64,000 bases of DNA from Carboxylicivirga caseinilyticus (GTDB lineage: Bacteria > Bacteroidota > Bacteroidia > Bacteroidales > Marinilabiliaceae), in the NCBI GenBank assembly GCA_025499705.1, contig JAFMVE010000003.1:62001-126000 (forward strand), in the 5' to 3' direction. The number at the start of each line of letters is the position of its first letter. Within the stretch, counting starts at the first letter, position 1. Below, piece by piece: positions 8,494 to 18,561 of the stretch. The notes under the pieces were generated by a model. It searched no databases. It was not told the origin of the DNA and was given only the letters and a program-made list of their open reading frames with translations. The translations under genes were made by a program, and so were the position numbers.

Positions 8494-11451
8494 TTAAAAT
8501 CTTTTTTTAATTAATTGCTTCAGTGTAAGAAGATAAAATAATAATCCATAAAGTAAAAGTGCTAGTGTGTTAAATTTCCATGTTTTAATATAATATGCTC
8601 CAACTTTTTTATATGGGGCAAAGTAATGCGATCGTCCAAAACTGTTATCTGGTATGTGGTAGCATGGTTGATATTTTCGAACTAATTCATTATTTCTTTC
8701 AATATAATTCAACATATTATCATGACCAAGCGCAAATTCGGCAAGCTTCTTATTGTAATAATCTTTTTTTTCAACTTTTAAATTAGCACGATAAATATCA
8801 ATACTCTTGTTTGTTTCGCGCAAATTTAATTTTAACCATTTCTCAATTTTCTTGATCAAAACATTTAGTTTTTCCTGATCTGAAAAATCAATTTCATCAA
8901 TTTTTATGCTTTTATTTAAAGCAGGAAACTGTAATAGCAATTCTTCAAATATAGACTTAACCATTTCATTGACACTTGTTCCATCTTTGTAATTAGCTGA
9001 ATTAATTTCTTCCTTTAAAAATGGAATGGTGAAATAAATGTAATATTGAAAGGTACTTTTGTTAATTAACTCATTATAGATCTCGTTATCATATTTATTT
9101 AAGGAGAATTGGATGTCTACAATGCTTTCATAAGCCCATCGTGAAATGGTAAAATCGGCATATACTGGTACATATTTGGGCGATGATAGTGTGTGATGAA
9201 TTTTATCATAATCCAATATTGCTCCTGCCAATAGTATTTTAGGAATTAAAATAAAAGGAATGGTGATGTATATCGATAGCATTGATTTGAACCTGGTCGA
9301 AATAAATAAACCAATAAGGCTAGAGCTTGATGCAGTCACCCATAAAACGATAAAGTAATACCAAAACAGCGCTTTGATCTCCAATATTGCATTTCCAATT
9401 AGTACATAAGTGCCTATGTGATATGCATTAATAATGAGTACATAAACAAGTTTGGAGTTAAGGTAAGCCAATGGATTTAGGTTAAGAAAGGACTCTCTTT
9501 TTAAGATTTTTAGGTCTCTGAATATTTCAGCAGAACTAATAATCAAACCTTGGAAAATTGAAATTATTACACTTATAAACAAATATACCGGTATATTATC
9601 ATTGTTTATGAAGCTGTATTGATGGGTATCAAAATCAGTTGACTTTAAAAAATATGACATCATAAATGCTAAAACCGGAGAGCTTAATAATAGTAACAGT
9701 ATATAAGGCAAATCAGCACCTCTGGTCATGAAATTTCGCAGAGTAAAGATTGCAAATTGCTTTGTGGAATTTGGCTTTTTAGTAAGTGATGAAGGTAATT
9801 GTTGTTTTGATTTGACTTTGTCTGTTGCTATATGTGATTTTAGATAGTGTTTATTCCATTCTTTTCCATCATATATTCGTTTGTTTGTTGCATTACCATC
9901 TTTATCTTTAGATTTGGAATACATTAAATGAAAAATTCTTTCAGGACTAAAGTTTCCAAGTTTAATGTTATCTTCTAATGCAGAGTCTTCAAACTCCAAT
10001 AATTTTTTAAAGTGTTTGACTGCCCAAATTGGATTACCAAAATAAGTTGCATATCCTAATTGGTCAAGAACAAGTAACTTATCAAACAAGTAAAAGATAT
10101 CAGATGTTGGCTGATGAATGTTTATGATTACAATTTTTCCTGTAAGAGCTATATTTTTTAAAAGATTAATAACCGAATAAGCATCCGAGGACGATAGGCC
10201 AGAGGTTGGTTCATCGAGAAAAAGTATAGTGGGTTGACGTATGATTTCAAAAGCAATATTTAATCTTTTTCGCTGCCCTCCGCTAATAATTTTATTTAAT
10301 GGATTACCTACCCTTAAATCTTTTACCTCATATAAGTCGAGATCATATAATGTTTGTGTTACTAATTCAATCCTTTCTTTATGAGATAGATTATCACGAC
10401 ATAAATTGGCATTAATTAAAAGATTTTGAAAAACAGTTAGTTCTTCGATTAACAAGTCATCTTGAGGTACATACCCTAAATGTTTACGTATTACTTCATA
10501 GTCAGAGTTCAGATTGTAGCCGTTTATTAAAATAGAGCCTTGATCTGTTTTTAAGTTGCCATTAAGTAAATTTAAAAGTGTTGTTTTACCGCTACCACTT
10601 GTACCGATAATGGCCATTAAATTACCGGCTGTAACCTCAAAACTTAATGGTTTAATACCTTGATTTGTGTTTTTAAAGGTTTTAGAAATCTCTCTTACTT
10701 CAAGATCGACAGATTCAAATTTGACTGATTTCTTATTAATTAAAAGTTCGCTGTAAAATATTGGATCTATGTTATCTCCCTCAATAATTCCTCCTAATGA
10801 TAGATAGTAAATACGATTCTTAAAAATTGATTGGTTGTTTAATATTAATGTATCTGTTCCGGTGTATTGAAATAAAAATGCTTTCAAAGGCTCTATGAAA
10901 AAAAACCAAATGTTGCCATTTAAATAATTAGATTGAAAAATGTTGTAGGTTTTTGGTTTAATACGTTTAAAATCTCCAGCAACAATTATATTCTCTTTAT
11001 TTTTTATAAGATCAGTATCTTTTTTACAAAAGCATTTAATATCATGTACTATATCGTGATTCAGATTGAATGTTGTAAAGATCAGATCTAATAAAGTCTC
11101 AATTTCACTTGTATTGTTTTCATTAATAATAAATAAGCTATATTCTAAGCATGCAATGTAAAGTTCAAATTTCTGGTTTGTATCTAATTCTGATTTAAGC
11201 TTGATTAATAAATCATTGCATTTGGTGAATAGTTGATTTTTATCAATATCCTTTTTCGAATTAGATTGGGTTGTTTGAAATTTGTAATAGTCAAGAAATT
11301 CAAGTCGGCTTTGTTTTGATAGTATGGGGGTTAAATAAGCTTCGAGATAGGATATGTCAATGGAAGTAAAATCCTTGGTATTGTATCTATTAAAAACAGT
11401 ATACAGCTCAATTATATTTACTATAGTCTCACTTTTAAAGAAAACTTCCAT
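8494..11451 (-). CDS. ABCG-like (ABC-2 type) transporter with N-terminal accessory region
   Basis: 985 residues. About 1-130 is helical and resembles a TerB-like fold; about 150-240 is beta-rich and could be an FHA-like module (both tentative). The ATPase follows: Walker A GTSGSGKTT (Lys289), signature ISGGQRKRLN, Walker B ILFLDEPTSGL, and a switch His in INIHQPTSD. The order ATPase-then-membrane domain and the ABCG/White-like sequence indicate a half- or homodimeric transporter. Six hydrophobic segments lie at about 570-760 and near the C-terminus, with a large soluble loop between the fifth and sixth. The substrate cannot be read from sequence. It is the first gene of a minus-strand operon that continues to a secreted protein, a degenerate kinase and a lipoprotein, and it is divergent from the phosphorelay operon at 12105. 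Confidence 0.88.
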   Translation of the reverse strand: MEVFFKSETIVNIIELYTVFNRYNTKDFTSIDISYLEAYLTPILSKQSRLEFLDYYKFQTTQSNSKKDIDKNQLFTKCNDLLIKLKSELDTNQKFELYIACLEYSLFIINENNTSEIETLLDLIFTTFNLNHDIVHDIKCFCKKDTDLIKNKENIIVAGDFKRIKPKTYNIFQSNYLNGNIWFFFIEPLKAFLFQYTGTDTLILNNQSIFKNRIYYLSLGGIIEGDNIDPIFYSELLINKKSVKFESVDLEVREISKTFKNTNQGIKPLSFEVTAGNLMAIIGTSGSGKTTLLNLLNGNLKTDQGSILINGYNLNSDYEVIRKHLGYVPQDDLLIEELTVFQNLLINANLCRDNLSHKERIELVTQTLYDLDLYEVKDLRVGNPLNKIISGGQRKRLNIAFEIIRQPTILFLDEPTSGLSSSDAYSVINLLKNIALTGKIVIINIHQPTSDIFYLFDKLLVLDQLGYATYFGNPIWAVKHFKKLLEFEDSALEDNIKLGNFSPERIFHLMYSKSKDKDGNATNKRIYDGKEWNKHYLKSHIATDKVKSKQQLPSSLTKKPNSTKQFAIFTLRNFMTRGADLPYILLLLLSSPVLAFMMSYFLKSTDFDTHQYSFINNDNIPVYLFISVIISIFQGLIISSAEIFRDLKILKRESFLNLNPLAYLNSKLVYVLIINAYHIGTYVLIGNAILEIKALFWYYFIVLWVTASSSSLIGLFISTRFKSMLSIYITIPFILIPKILLAGAILDYDKIHHTLSSPKYVPVYADFTISRWAYESIVDIQFSLNKYDNEIYNELINKSTFQYYIYFTIPFLKEEINSANYKDGTSVNEMVKSIFEELLLQFPALNKSIKIDEIDFSDQEKLNVLIKKIEKWLKLNLRETNKSIDIYRANLKVEKKDYYNKKLAEFALGHDNMLNYIERNNELVRKYQPCYHIPDNSFGRSHYFAPYKKVGAYYIKTWKFNTLALLLYGLLFYLLTLKQLIKKRF

Positions 11452-12104
11452 AATGTTACGATACTGAGAAATTGATTAATTAATTGGTTAGTGTAATTGA
11501 ATATGGGCAATTAATTGTTTATGCAGTTTTATCTATTTATTCTCATTAGTCTTACCTTCACTTTTTGTTAAATATGTGATTAAGAAATAATCTATGTTCA
11601 AGGTATTATGTTTTTTGTTTATATTAAAAACAAAAAAAAGTACTTAATCACAATGACTTAATATATAAGTCTTTAATAGAAATTACATTTAAATAATCTT
11701 TAATCTAAAATAAATTTATTATCTCTTAATTAATTAATATTAAAATCAATAATGATGTGTTTTATTTAGTATTATAAGTGTTTAAATACGTTAAGATGAT
11801 ACAAAAGTTTCGTTGTTTACAGTAAAGTTTAAATAAAAACATGTCATCCATTGTAATAATATTAAAAGGATTACATATATATTTTTTTAACATAGGATGT
11901 TCTTATTCTGTTTAAATAAAGATGATTTTAGTTTGGAAAATTTACAAAATATATTTAATTAAGTTTTATGTTGAAAAAGAATTAACTAGATTTAAAATAA
12001 CATATTATGAATCTCAAATTTAATTTATAGGTACTTTTTTATTGAGTAAAGTAAATGTTATTTAAGTTGTATTAGAAATATGTCTTACCTATTGATTTAT
12101 TGTG
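11452..12104. other. long AT-rich divergent intergenic region
   Basis: 653 bases between the ABC-transporter operon and the phosphorelay operon. It is strikingly AT-rich with TTAATTAA-type stretches (for example around 11727-11740) and stop codons in all frames. I see no coding potential, no convincing TAnnTTTG promoter and no strong hairpin. It must carry the promoters of both operons, and its length and base composition would suit binding of regulators or nucleoid proteins. Confidence 0.6.
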
Positions 12105-13781
12105 ATGCAATATGATCTAAAAAAAATAATAGATGTTGAAAAAGTTGAGAAGCTATTGGAAACCTACACAAAGGCTACTGGACTTGTTTCTGCCTTATTG
12201 GATTTGGAGGGAAATATATTATCAAAATCAGGTTGGCAAAGCATATGTGTAAATTTTCATCGAATCAATTCTGATACTGCAAAAAATTGTAAAATTAGTG
12301 ATACTTTATTGGCCAATCAGATTAGAGAGGGAGGAGAATATAATGTATATAAGTGTTTGAATGGGTTAATTGATGTAGCAGTGCCTATATTAGTTGATGG
12401 ACAGCATGTTGGGAATTTATTTACAGGACAGTTCTTTTTTGAATCTCCGGATATTACTTTTTTTAATAAGCAATCAAAAAAATATGGATTTAATGAAGAA
12501 TCCTATCTAAATGCTTTATCAAAAGTACCGGTTTTATCAGAAGAAGATGTGAAGATTAAATTGGAGTTTCTGTCTGAGATGACCATTGTAATTGCTGAAC
12601 TAGGCTTGTCAAAGTTACATGAAGAAGAAACGAAAAAGCAGCTGCAGGTAAGTGAGGAAAAGTATCGGAAATTATTTGAGAATATAAATGAAGGTTTTGC
12701 CTTGTGTGAAATTATTACAAATGAAAAAGGTAGGGCATACGATTATAGGTATTTAGAAGTTAATTTGGCCTTTGAGATGATCACTGGCTTTAAGGCAAGC
12801 GAATTAATTAACAGAAAATATACTGATTTATTTTTTGGTAAGGAACAATCAGAATGGATGATGAAATTTGGTGAGTCTTTACTGATAGGTAAAGATGTTA
12901 GTTTTGAAGAGTATTCGAGTGATCTTAATTGTTGGATTCAGGTTAATGCATTCTCACCAAAAAAAGGACAATTTGCTGTTACATTGCAAGATATTACGGA
13001 TAGAAAAGAGGCCGAAAAGAAGCTAGAAGAATCAGAAAAAAAGATTAAACAATTAAATATTGATTTAGAGGCTAGAATAAAAGAAAGAACTAAGCAATTG
13101 GAGGATTTGAATAATGAGCTTAAATCGTTTACTTATTCAGTCTCACATGATTTAAAGGCTCCCTTGCGGGGTATTAATGGATATGGTAAACTGCTTCAGA
13201 CGGTTTATAGTTCATCATTAAATGAAGAGGCCCAAATATTTATTAAGAACATTTGTCAGGGTGCCGAGCAGATGAATGAGTTAATTGACGATTTGCTTAA
13301 CTATTCCAGATTAGAAAGGATTCCAATAAATATTTCACATATCAACATTGTTGAATTGATAAACAATGAGATCAGCCTTTATAAGGATGTCATTGCAAAT
13401 AAGAAAATTATAGTTGAAATAAATGTGTTAAAATCTTATATTAACACAGATGCTCACTCACTTACCATAGCGATTAGAAATTTAATAGGGAATGCAATAA
13501 AGTTTACAAAAGACAGAAGCAACCCGATGATAAGAATAGAGCTCAATGAAAATGAAATGTCAGATATTTTATCAATAAAAGATAATGGGATTGGAATTGA
13601 TATGAAGTTTAAAAATAAAATCTTCGAGATATTTCAAAGACTGCATCGAGCTGAGGATTATGAAGGTAATGGTGTGGGGCTAGCTCTGGTTAAAAAAGCA
13701 ATGCAAAGGATAGGTGGAGAGGTGACATTTAAGAGTGTGCTTGGTGAAGGAACAACGTTTTATATGAAAATACCAAAATAA
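12105..13781 (+). CDS. PocR-PAS sensor histidine kinase
   Basis: 558 residues from the ATG at 12105; a GTG at 12102 adds one codon but the ATG is preferred. Residues 1-165 form a PocR-type ligand-binding domain (TKATGLVSALLDLEGN, Cys-containing SICVNFHR, LANQI, DVAVPILVDGQHVGNLFTGQFF). A PAS domain follows at about 185-305, then a coiled coil, HisKA (SVSHDLKAPLRG, His348) and a HATPase domain with N-box NLIGNAIKFT, DNGIGI and GNGVGLALVKK. No membrane segment is seen, so it is likely a cytoplasmic sensor of a small molecule; PocR domains are known or predicted to bind hydrocarbon derivatives. It heads an operon with a single-domain receiver 7 bp downstream, its probable partner. Confidence 0.92.
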   Translation: MQYDLKKIIDVEKVEKLLETYTKATGLVSALLDLEGNILSKSGWQSICVNFHRINSDTAKNCKISDTLLANQIREGGEYNVYKCLNGLIDVAVPILVDGQHVGNLFTGQFFFESPDITFFNKQSKKYGFNEESYLNALSKVPVLSEEDVKIKLEFLSEMTIVIAELGLSKLHEEETKKQLQVSEEKYRKLFENINEGFALCEIITNEKGRAYDYRYLEVNLAFEMITGFKASELINRKYTDLFFGKEQSEWMMKFGESLLIGKDVSFEEYSSDLNCWIQVNAFSPKKGQFAVTLQDITDRKEAEKKLEESEKKIKQLNIDLEARIKERTKQLEDLNNELKSFTYSVSHDLKAPLRGINGYGKLLQTVYSSSLNEEAQIFIKNICQGAEQMNELIDDLLNYSRLERIPINISHINIVELINNEISLYKDVIANKKIIVEINVLKSYINTDAHSLTIAIRNLIGNAIKFTKDRSNPMIRIELNENEMSDILSIKDNGIGIDMKFKNKIFEIFQRLHRAEDYEGNGVGLALVKKAMQRIGGEVTFKSVLGEGTTFYMKIPK

Positions 13782-13788
13782 TATTCGT

Positions 13789-14223
13789 ATGCCTGACGAT
13801 AATAATGTGAATTCTATCATCTTAATAGAAGACAATCCTGTTGATGTTGATTTGACACTCAGGGCTTTTAAAATGCGTAATTTATCAAATCCAATAATTG
13901 TATTGAGAGATGGAGAAGAAGCTATCCGTTGGATGGAGAAATTAAAAGATGGAGCTCCTTTACCAGTTGTGATTTTACTGGATTTAAAATTACCAAAATA
14001 TTCAGGATTGGAAGTTTTAAAGTATATAAAGTCAAGTGAAACACTAAATGGTGTTCCGGTAGTTGTTCTTACCACCTCTTCAGAAGATGATGATGTGAAG
14101 CAGGCATATAAACTGGGTGTTAATTCGTATGTGTTAAAACCGGTAGATTTTGAAAAATTTATTGATGTTGCTGTGCAGATAGAACTCTATTGGAGTGTTT
14201 TAAATAAACCAGGTATACGGTAA
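13789..14223 (+). CDS. single-domain response regulator (Rcp1/CheY-like)
   Basis: 144 residues made of one receiver domain: acidic pair ED in ILIEDNPVD, phospho-acceptor Asp in LLDLKLPKYSG, Thr/Ser in VVLTTSS, and Lys in LKPVDF. The C-terminal helix with ELYWSVLNKPG is typical of Rcp1-like regulators that pair with phytochrome-type or PAS kinases having the SVSHDLKAPLR motif, as in the gene just upstream. No output domain is present, so it probably passes phosphate within the phosphorelay or acts by protein-protein contact. It lies 7 bp after the PocR kinase and 24 bp before the hybrid kinase. Confidence 0.93.
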   Translation: MPDDNNVNSIILIEDNPVDVDLTLRAFKMRNLSNPIIVLRDGEEAIRWMEKLKDGAPLPVVILLDLKLPKYSGLEVLKYIKSSETLNGVPVVVLTTSSEDDDVKQAYKLGVNSYVLKPVDFEKFIDVAVQIELYWSVLNKPGIR

Positions 14224-14247
14224 TTGTTACAATTGAATCGATAATTC

Positions 14248-17200
14248 ATGAAAATTCTATTATTAGAAGACTCAAAGTTAGATGCAGATCTAACAATAAG
14301 GAAATTGAAAGCAGAAATTAATGATTGTAAGATTGATGTTGCAGTTTCGGTTTCTGATGCATTAAAATTATTGGTTAATAATTATGAAGTAGCCCTTATT
14401 GATTACATGCTACCGGATGGGTACGGTACTGAGCTATTACAAGAATTTGTTGTAAATAAGAAACAAACAGTATTAATAATGTTGACTGGAACTGAAGATG
14501 ACGAGGTTGCAATGAGTGCACTGAAACTTGGAGCCAGAGACTATATAATTAAAGAAGGAGAGTATTTAGATAAGTTAATTGGGGTTATTTCTTTTCATAT
14601 TAAAAAAAAAGTTGAACGAGACATCTATTTTAATGAAATCATAAATGTATTATATCTGGATTATCAGCAGGAAGCGGTTGAATTAACAAAGGAGCATTTT
14701 AAGCGTTATGCGTTAAATTTTAGATTTAAATTCGTAAAAAGTGCATCTGAAATGCTTGATATATTGCCGAATAGTCCGAGTAATAAATCTGATTATCAAA
14801 TTATTCTTATAGATTATAATATACCTGGATTATCAGCAATAGGTTTAAGTAAAATTATCAGACAGGAGCGGAAGTTAGAAATTCCAATCATTATAACTAC
14901 AGGTCAGGGGTGTGAGGAAGTTGCCATAAAAGCATTAAATCTTGGGGTTAATGATTACATAGTAAAAAGAGATCATTATCTAAACCAGCTTCCTTATTTA
15001 ATGATGAGTTCATTTCATAAGTATAAGCTTGAGGTGCAAAATAGAAAACTTCTTGAGAGTGAACAAAGGTTTCGTCACATATTTGATTATGCAAATATTG
15101 GTAAAGCCATTGTTGGTTTTGATGGTAAGTTGCTTAAGGTTAATCCAATGCTTTGTTCCATGTTGGAAGAGGATGAGAGTGAACTCGAAAATAAATTTTT
15201 GTTTGATTATATGTTTAGTAAGGATGTTTTAACTGTTAAAAATGATTATTTTTTTAATAGATACAAAGAGCCTTTGCATAAAGATATTGAAATTAAACTA
15301 ATAAAGAATAATAAAAAACTAATTTGGACTTCATTAACCATTTCGTTAGTTAAAAGTATAGATAAAGTACCATTATATTTCATTTTACATATTCGTGATA
15401 TTACGGTTCGAAAGGAAGCGATTGAAAAGAATCGACAATTATCAATCTCTGTTGAACAAAGTCCAGCCATTGTAATGATTACTGATTTAAATGGACAGAT
15501 TGAATATGTTAACAGAGCATTTACAGAAGTTACGGGATATTCTAAAAATGAAGTTATTGGGAAAAATCCAAGAATATTAAAGTCTGGAGAAATGAAGCTC
15601 GCCGACTATGAAATATTATGGAAAACTATAAAAAGCGGTAAGGTTTGGAAAGGTGAATTCTTAAACCGTAAAAAGGATGGTACTCTTTATTGGGAATCAA
15701 CGTCTATATCACCATTACAGGATGAGAAAGGGATTGTTACCCATTTTGTTGCGGTTAAACTGGATGTTACTGACAAAAAAAGATCTCTTGAACGAATCCG
15801 GAAATTAAACGAAAAATTGGAAGAGCGGGTGAAAGAGAGAACCAAGAAACTACATGAAGCTAATCAGAAATTAGAAGTGGCAATTAGAAATGCTGAGTCA
15901 GCTAACAAAGCAAAAAGTGAATTTTTAGCTAACATGAGTCATGAAATCAGAACTCCTATGAATGCTGTGTTAGGCTTTGCTGATTTATTGGATCGTCAAA
16001 TTAGTAATCCCCTCCAGAAAGGTTATATACAATCAATTAAATCAAGTGGCAGAACATTATTGGGTATTATTAATGATATACTCGATCTGGCAAAGATAGA
16101 ATCAGGGAGAGTTCAACTTCATCCTTCTCCAATAAATTTTATTGTATTGATGCAGGAGATTGAGGATATGTTTCGGCTTAAGGCAATTGAAAAAGGCTTA
16201 CAGTTTTCAATTGGAATTGATAATAAGTTGCCACACCAAATTATGATTGATGAGTTGCGTCTTAAGCAAGTCTTGATGAACTTAATAAGTAATGCAATCA
16301 AATTTACCCAAAAAGGATTTGTTAAGGTAAATGTAGGCATACTTTCGATGACAAATGATTCGGCAGATATAAGATTTTGTGTTCAAGACTCCGGAATTGG
16401 AATAACACATGAGGGATTATTAAGGATTTTGAAGCCGTTTGAACAACAAGAGGGACAGGATGATAAGTTCTATGGGGGAACAGGTTTGGGATTGGCAATT
16501 TCTGATAAGATTTTAATGCTTCATGATAGTAAGATTCAGATTAAAAGTAAAGTAGGTGAGGGAAGTAGCTTTTCATTTGTACTTAAGGATGTTAAATTTT
16601 ATAAAAACGAAATTCTTAAACCAGTTCAGAGAATTGTTGATACAGAATCAGTTGATTTTATAGGACAAAAAGTATTTGTTGTAGATGATGATAAAGAAAA
16701 TAGAGACTTAATAACTGGATTCTTGCATCAGTATAATTTGAAAGTTGAACAGATTGAAAATGGAGAAATTGCAGTCAAAAGAATTGTCAACGAAATGCCG
16801 GATTTTGTTTTTATGGATTTGCGCATGCCTAAGTTGGATGGTATTGAGGCTGTTAAAATAATTAGAAGGAAGCTTAAAGATTATAAAATACCGATTGCAT
16901 TATTAACTGCCTCTGTGTTTCATCAGAAGGATGAGATATTAAAAATTTTTAATGGTTATCTAACAAAACCATTAATGTTTGATCAGGTTATTGAACTATT
17001 ATGTCAGTTTTTAGAACATAAGAAGATTTCTTCACATCATGTTATTGAAAAATATGAGAATAACATCAGTAATGTTTTTAAAAACTCCGACTTGCGTAAA
17101 TTATTTATTGAAGAATTTAAATTGGTTTTAACTTCAATAAATACCAGAAGAGCCAATAAAGAAATTAAACAACTGGCAATTGATCTTCAATCTTTTGGAA

Positions 17201-17316
17201 GGTTAAATGATTTAAGTGTTCTTGTTGAATTAGGGAAAGAACTTGAAATGGCTACTATATCTTATAATATAGAAAAAATATTGAAGATCCTTAATATATT
17301 GAACAGTTACATATAA
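14248..17316 (+). CDS. hybrid histidine kinase REC-REC-PAS-PAS-HisKA-HATPase-REC
   Basis: 1022 residues. Two receiver domains come first (about 1-120, phospho-Asp in LIDYMLPDGYG; about 130-265, phospho-Asp in LIDYNIPG, with only a partly conserved acidic pocket). PAS domains follow at about 270-395 and 405-525, then a coiled coil, HisKA (NMSHEIRTPMNAV, His565) and HATPase (NLISNAIKFT, DSGIGI, GGTGLGLAI). A third receiver starts at about 808 (VVDDDKENRD, FMDLRMPKLDG, LTKPL). The C-terminal roughly 90 residues are helical and resemble the tail found after receivers in many hybrid kinases; no histidine phosphotransfer motif with a clear His was found. No transmembrane segment is seen. It probably integrates phosphate input at the N-terminal receivers. 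Confidence 0.92.
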   Translation: MKILLLEDSKLDADLTIRKLKAEINDCKIDVAVSVSDALKLLVNNYEVALIDYMLPDGYGTELLQEFVVNKKQTVLIMLTGTEDDEVAMSALKLGARDYIIKEGEYLDKLIGVISFHIKKKVERDIYFNEIINVLYLDYQQEAVELTKEHFKRYALNFRFKFVKSASEMLDILPNSPSNKSDYQIILIDYNIPGLSAIGLSKIIRQERKLEIPIIITTGQGCEEVAIKALNLGVNDYIVKRDHYLNQLPYLMMSSFHKYKLEVQNRKLLESEQRFRHIFDYANIGKAIVGFDGKLLKVNPMLCSMLEEDESELENKFLFDYMFSKDVLTVKNDYFFNRYKEPLHKDIEIKLIKNNKKLIWTSLTISLVKSIDKVPLYFILHIRDITVRKEAIEKNRQLSISVEQSPAIVMITDLNGQIEYVNRAFTEVTGYSKNEVIGKNPRILKSGEMKLADYEILWKTIKSGKVWKGEFLNRKKDGTLYWESTSISPLQDEKGIVTHFVAVKLDVTDKKRSLERIRKLNEKLEERVKERTKKLHEANQKLEVAIRNAESANKAKSEFLANMSHEIRTPMNAVLGFADLLDRQISNPLQKGYIQSIKSSGRTLLGIINDILDLAKIESGRVQLHPSPINFIVLMQEIEDMFRLKAIEKGLQFSIGIDNKLPHQIMIDELRLKQVLMNLISNAIKFTQKGFVKVNVGILSMTNDSADIRFCVQDSGIGITHEGLLRILKPFEQQEGQDDKFYGGTGLGLAISDKILMLHDSKIQIKSKVGEGSSFSFVLKDVKFYKNEILKPVQRIVDTESVDFIGQKVFVVDDDKENRDLITGFLHQYNLKVEQIENGEIAVKRIVNEMPDFVFMDLRMPKLDGIEAVKIIRRKLKDYKIPIALLTASVFHQKDEILKIFNGYLTKPLMFDQVIELLCQFLEHKKISSHHVIEKYENNISNVFKNSDLRKLFIEEFKLVLTSINTRRANKEIKQLAIDLQSFGRLNDLSVLVELGKELEMATISYNIEKILKILNILNSYI

Positions 17317-17323
17317 TCAGCAT

Positions 17324-18505
17324 ATGACATCAAGGCAAGAAACGAATGGGAGAATTCTAATTGTTGATGATAATTTACTAAATATTCAGATTTTAGGGAA
17401 CTTATTAGAAGCAGAAGGATATAGCACCGAGTTTGCATTTAATGGACTAGATGCCCTGAATTGGATTGACCATGATGATTTTGATCTGCTTTTATTAGAT
17501 GTTATGATGCCTGGTATGGATGGATTTGAAGTTTGTTCGCGAATCAGAGATAATACTAAATTTGACAACCTTCCAATTATTTTTTTAACAGCTAAAACTG
17601 ATAATGAAAGCACAGCCAAAGGTTTTGTCTTAAAAGCACAGGATTATGTATATAAGCCTTTTGAAGTTAATGAGTTATTGGCAAGGATTGCAACTCATAT
17701 AGAACTAAAAAAAAGAAGAGATCAACTGATAAATATGAATCTCATGTTGGAAGAAAGAGTTGAACAGAGAACCATGGAACTCATCAAAACTCAAAAGCAA
17801 CTCGAAAATGCCAATAAAGAACTTTTACAGCTGGATGATGCAAAAAATAAGTTTTTGAGCATTATTGGTCATGAGATTCGGACGCCATTGAATGGAATTG
17901 TAGGTTCAATGGAAATTCTGAAAACTTTGGTTCATGATAAAGATCTTATTCAATCAGTAACGATTTTGGAAACATCGGTGGAAAGGTTGCAGAAATTCTC
18001 ATTTGATGCTTTGCTGATTTCATCCATTAAAACGGGTAGGTTAAGAACAAAATTTGAATCGATTGATATTGTTCATGTTCTAAATAATATGTGTGAAAAG
18101 ATGGGAAACAAATTTCCTCTAAAACACATTATTTGGGAGGTAAATAAAACAATCGATAAAAAAGAAGTTACTACAGATTTAAGTTTAATAAATGAAGTGC
18201 TCGAAAGAATTATTGAGAATGCCATTGTATACTCTGGTGATGAGCCAATTATTAATATCGACTTAAAATTGAATGAAAATGTTTTAAGACTTAAAATTAG
18301 TGATCATGGAGAGGGGTTCTCTAGTGAAATGTTAAATCATGATATTTCTTTACTAAATCCAAGTAAAAAGCATGTCGACCAAAATATTGGTTTGGATCTT
18401 TATTTGTCTAAATTGATTATGAATTTTTTAAACGGAAAGTTGGAATATGGAAATACTGAAGATGGAGCTTTTGTTCTTCTTGAATTCAAAATGAGTACAG
18501 ATTAA
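17324..18505 (+). CDS. receiver-histidine kinase (REC-HisKA-HATPase)
   Basis: 393 residues. The N-terminal receiver (IVDDN, LLLLDVMMPGMDG, YKPF) spans about 10-130, followed by a coiled coil, HisKA with SIIGHEIRTPLNG (His183) and an ATP-binding domain with N-box ERIIENAIVYS and a DHGEGFS box. The usual GxGLGL box is replaced by NIGLDLYLSKL, so the lid is atypical. It starts 7 bp after the hybrid kinase, so it is the last gene of the phosphorelay operon, and is followed by the terminator at 18527. It is the intact counterpart of the His-less protein at 6785-7900, with the same order of domains and near-identical receiver cores. Confidence 0.92.
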   Translation: MTSRQETNGRILIVDDNLLNIQILGNLLEAEGYSTEFAFNGLDALNWIDHDDFDLLLLDVMMPGMDGFEVCSRIRDNTKFDNLPIIFLTAKTDNESTAKGFVLKAQDYVYKPFEVNELLARIATHIELKKRRDQLINMNLMLEERVEQRTMELIKTQKQLENANKELLQLDDAKNKFLSIIGHEIRTPLNGIVGSMEILKTLVHDKDLIQSVTILETSVERLQKFSFDALLISSIKTGRLRTKFESIDIVHVLNNMCEKMGNKFPLKHIIWEVNKTIDKKEVTTDLSLINEVLERIIENAIVYSGDEPIINIDLKLNENVLRLKISDHGEGFSSEMLNHDISLLNPSKKHVDQNIGLDLYLSKLIMNFLNGKLEYGNTEDGAFVLLEFKMSTD

Positions 18506-18526
18506 ACACGATGAATTTTAAATAAC

Positions 18527-18557
18527 AAACCCAGTAAATCATTGATTTACTGGGTTT
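18527..18557. terminator. bidirectional terminator between the kinase operon and tRNA-Arg
   Basis: AAACCCAGTAAATC (18527-18540) pairs perfectly with GATTTACTGGGTTT (18544-18557) across a 3-base loop. It lies 21 bp after the kinase stop and 4 bp beyond the 3' end of the minus-strand tRNA. Pairs at the base are A-T, giving a short T-run on both strands. Confidence 0.8.
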
Positions 18558-18561
18558 AATG

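Noticed and set aside
11452..12104. Possible small RNA or small gene in the AT-rich divergent region
   Set aside because: No promoter-terminator pair, no stable hairpin and stops in every frame.
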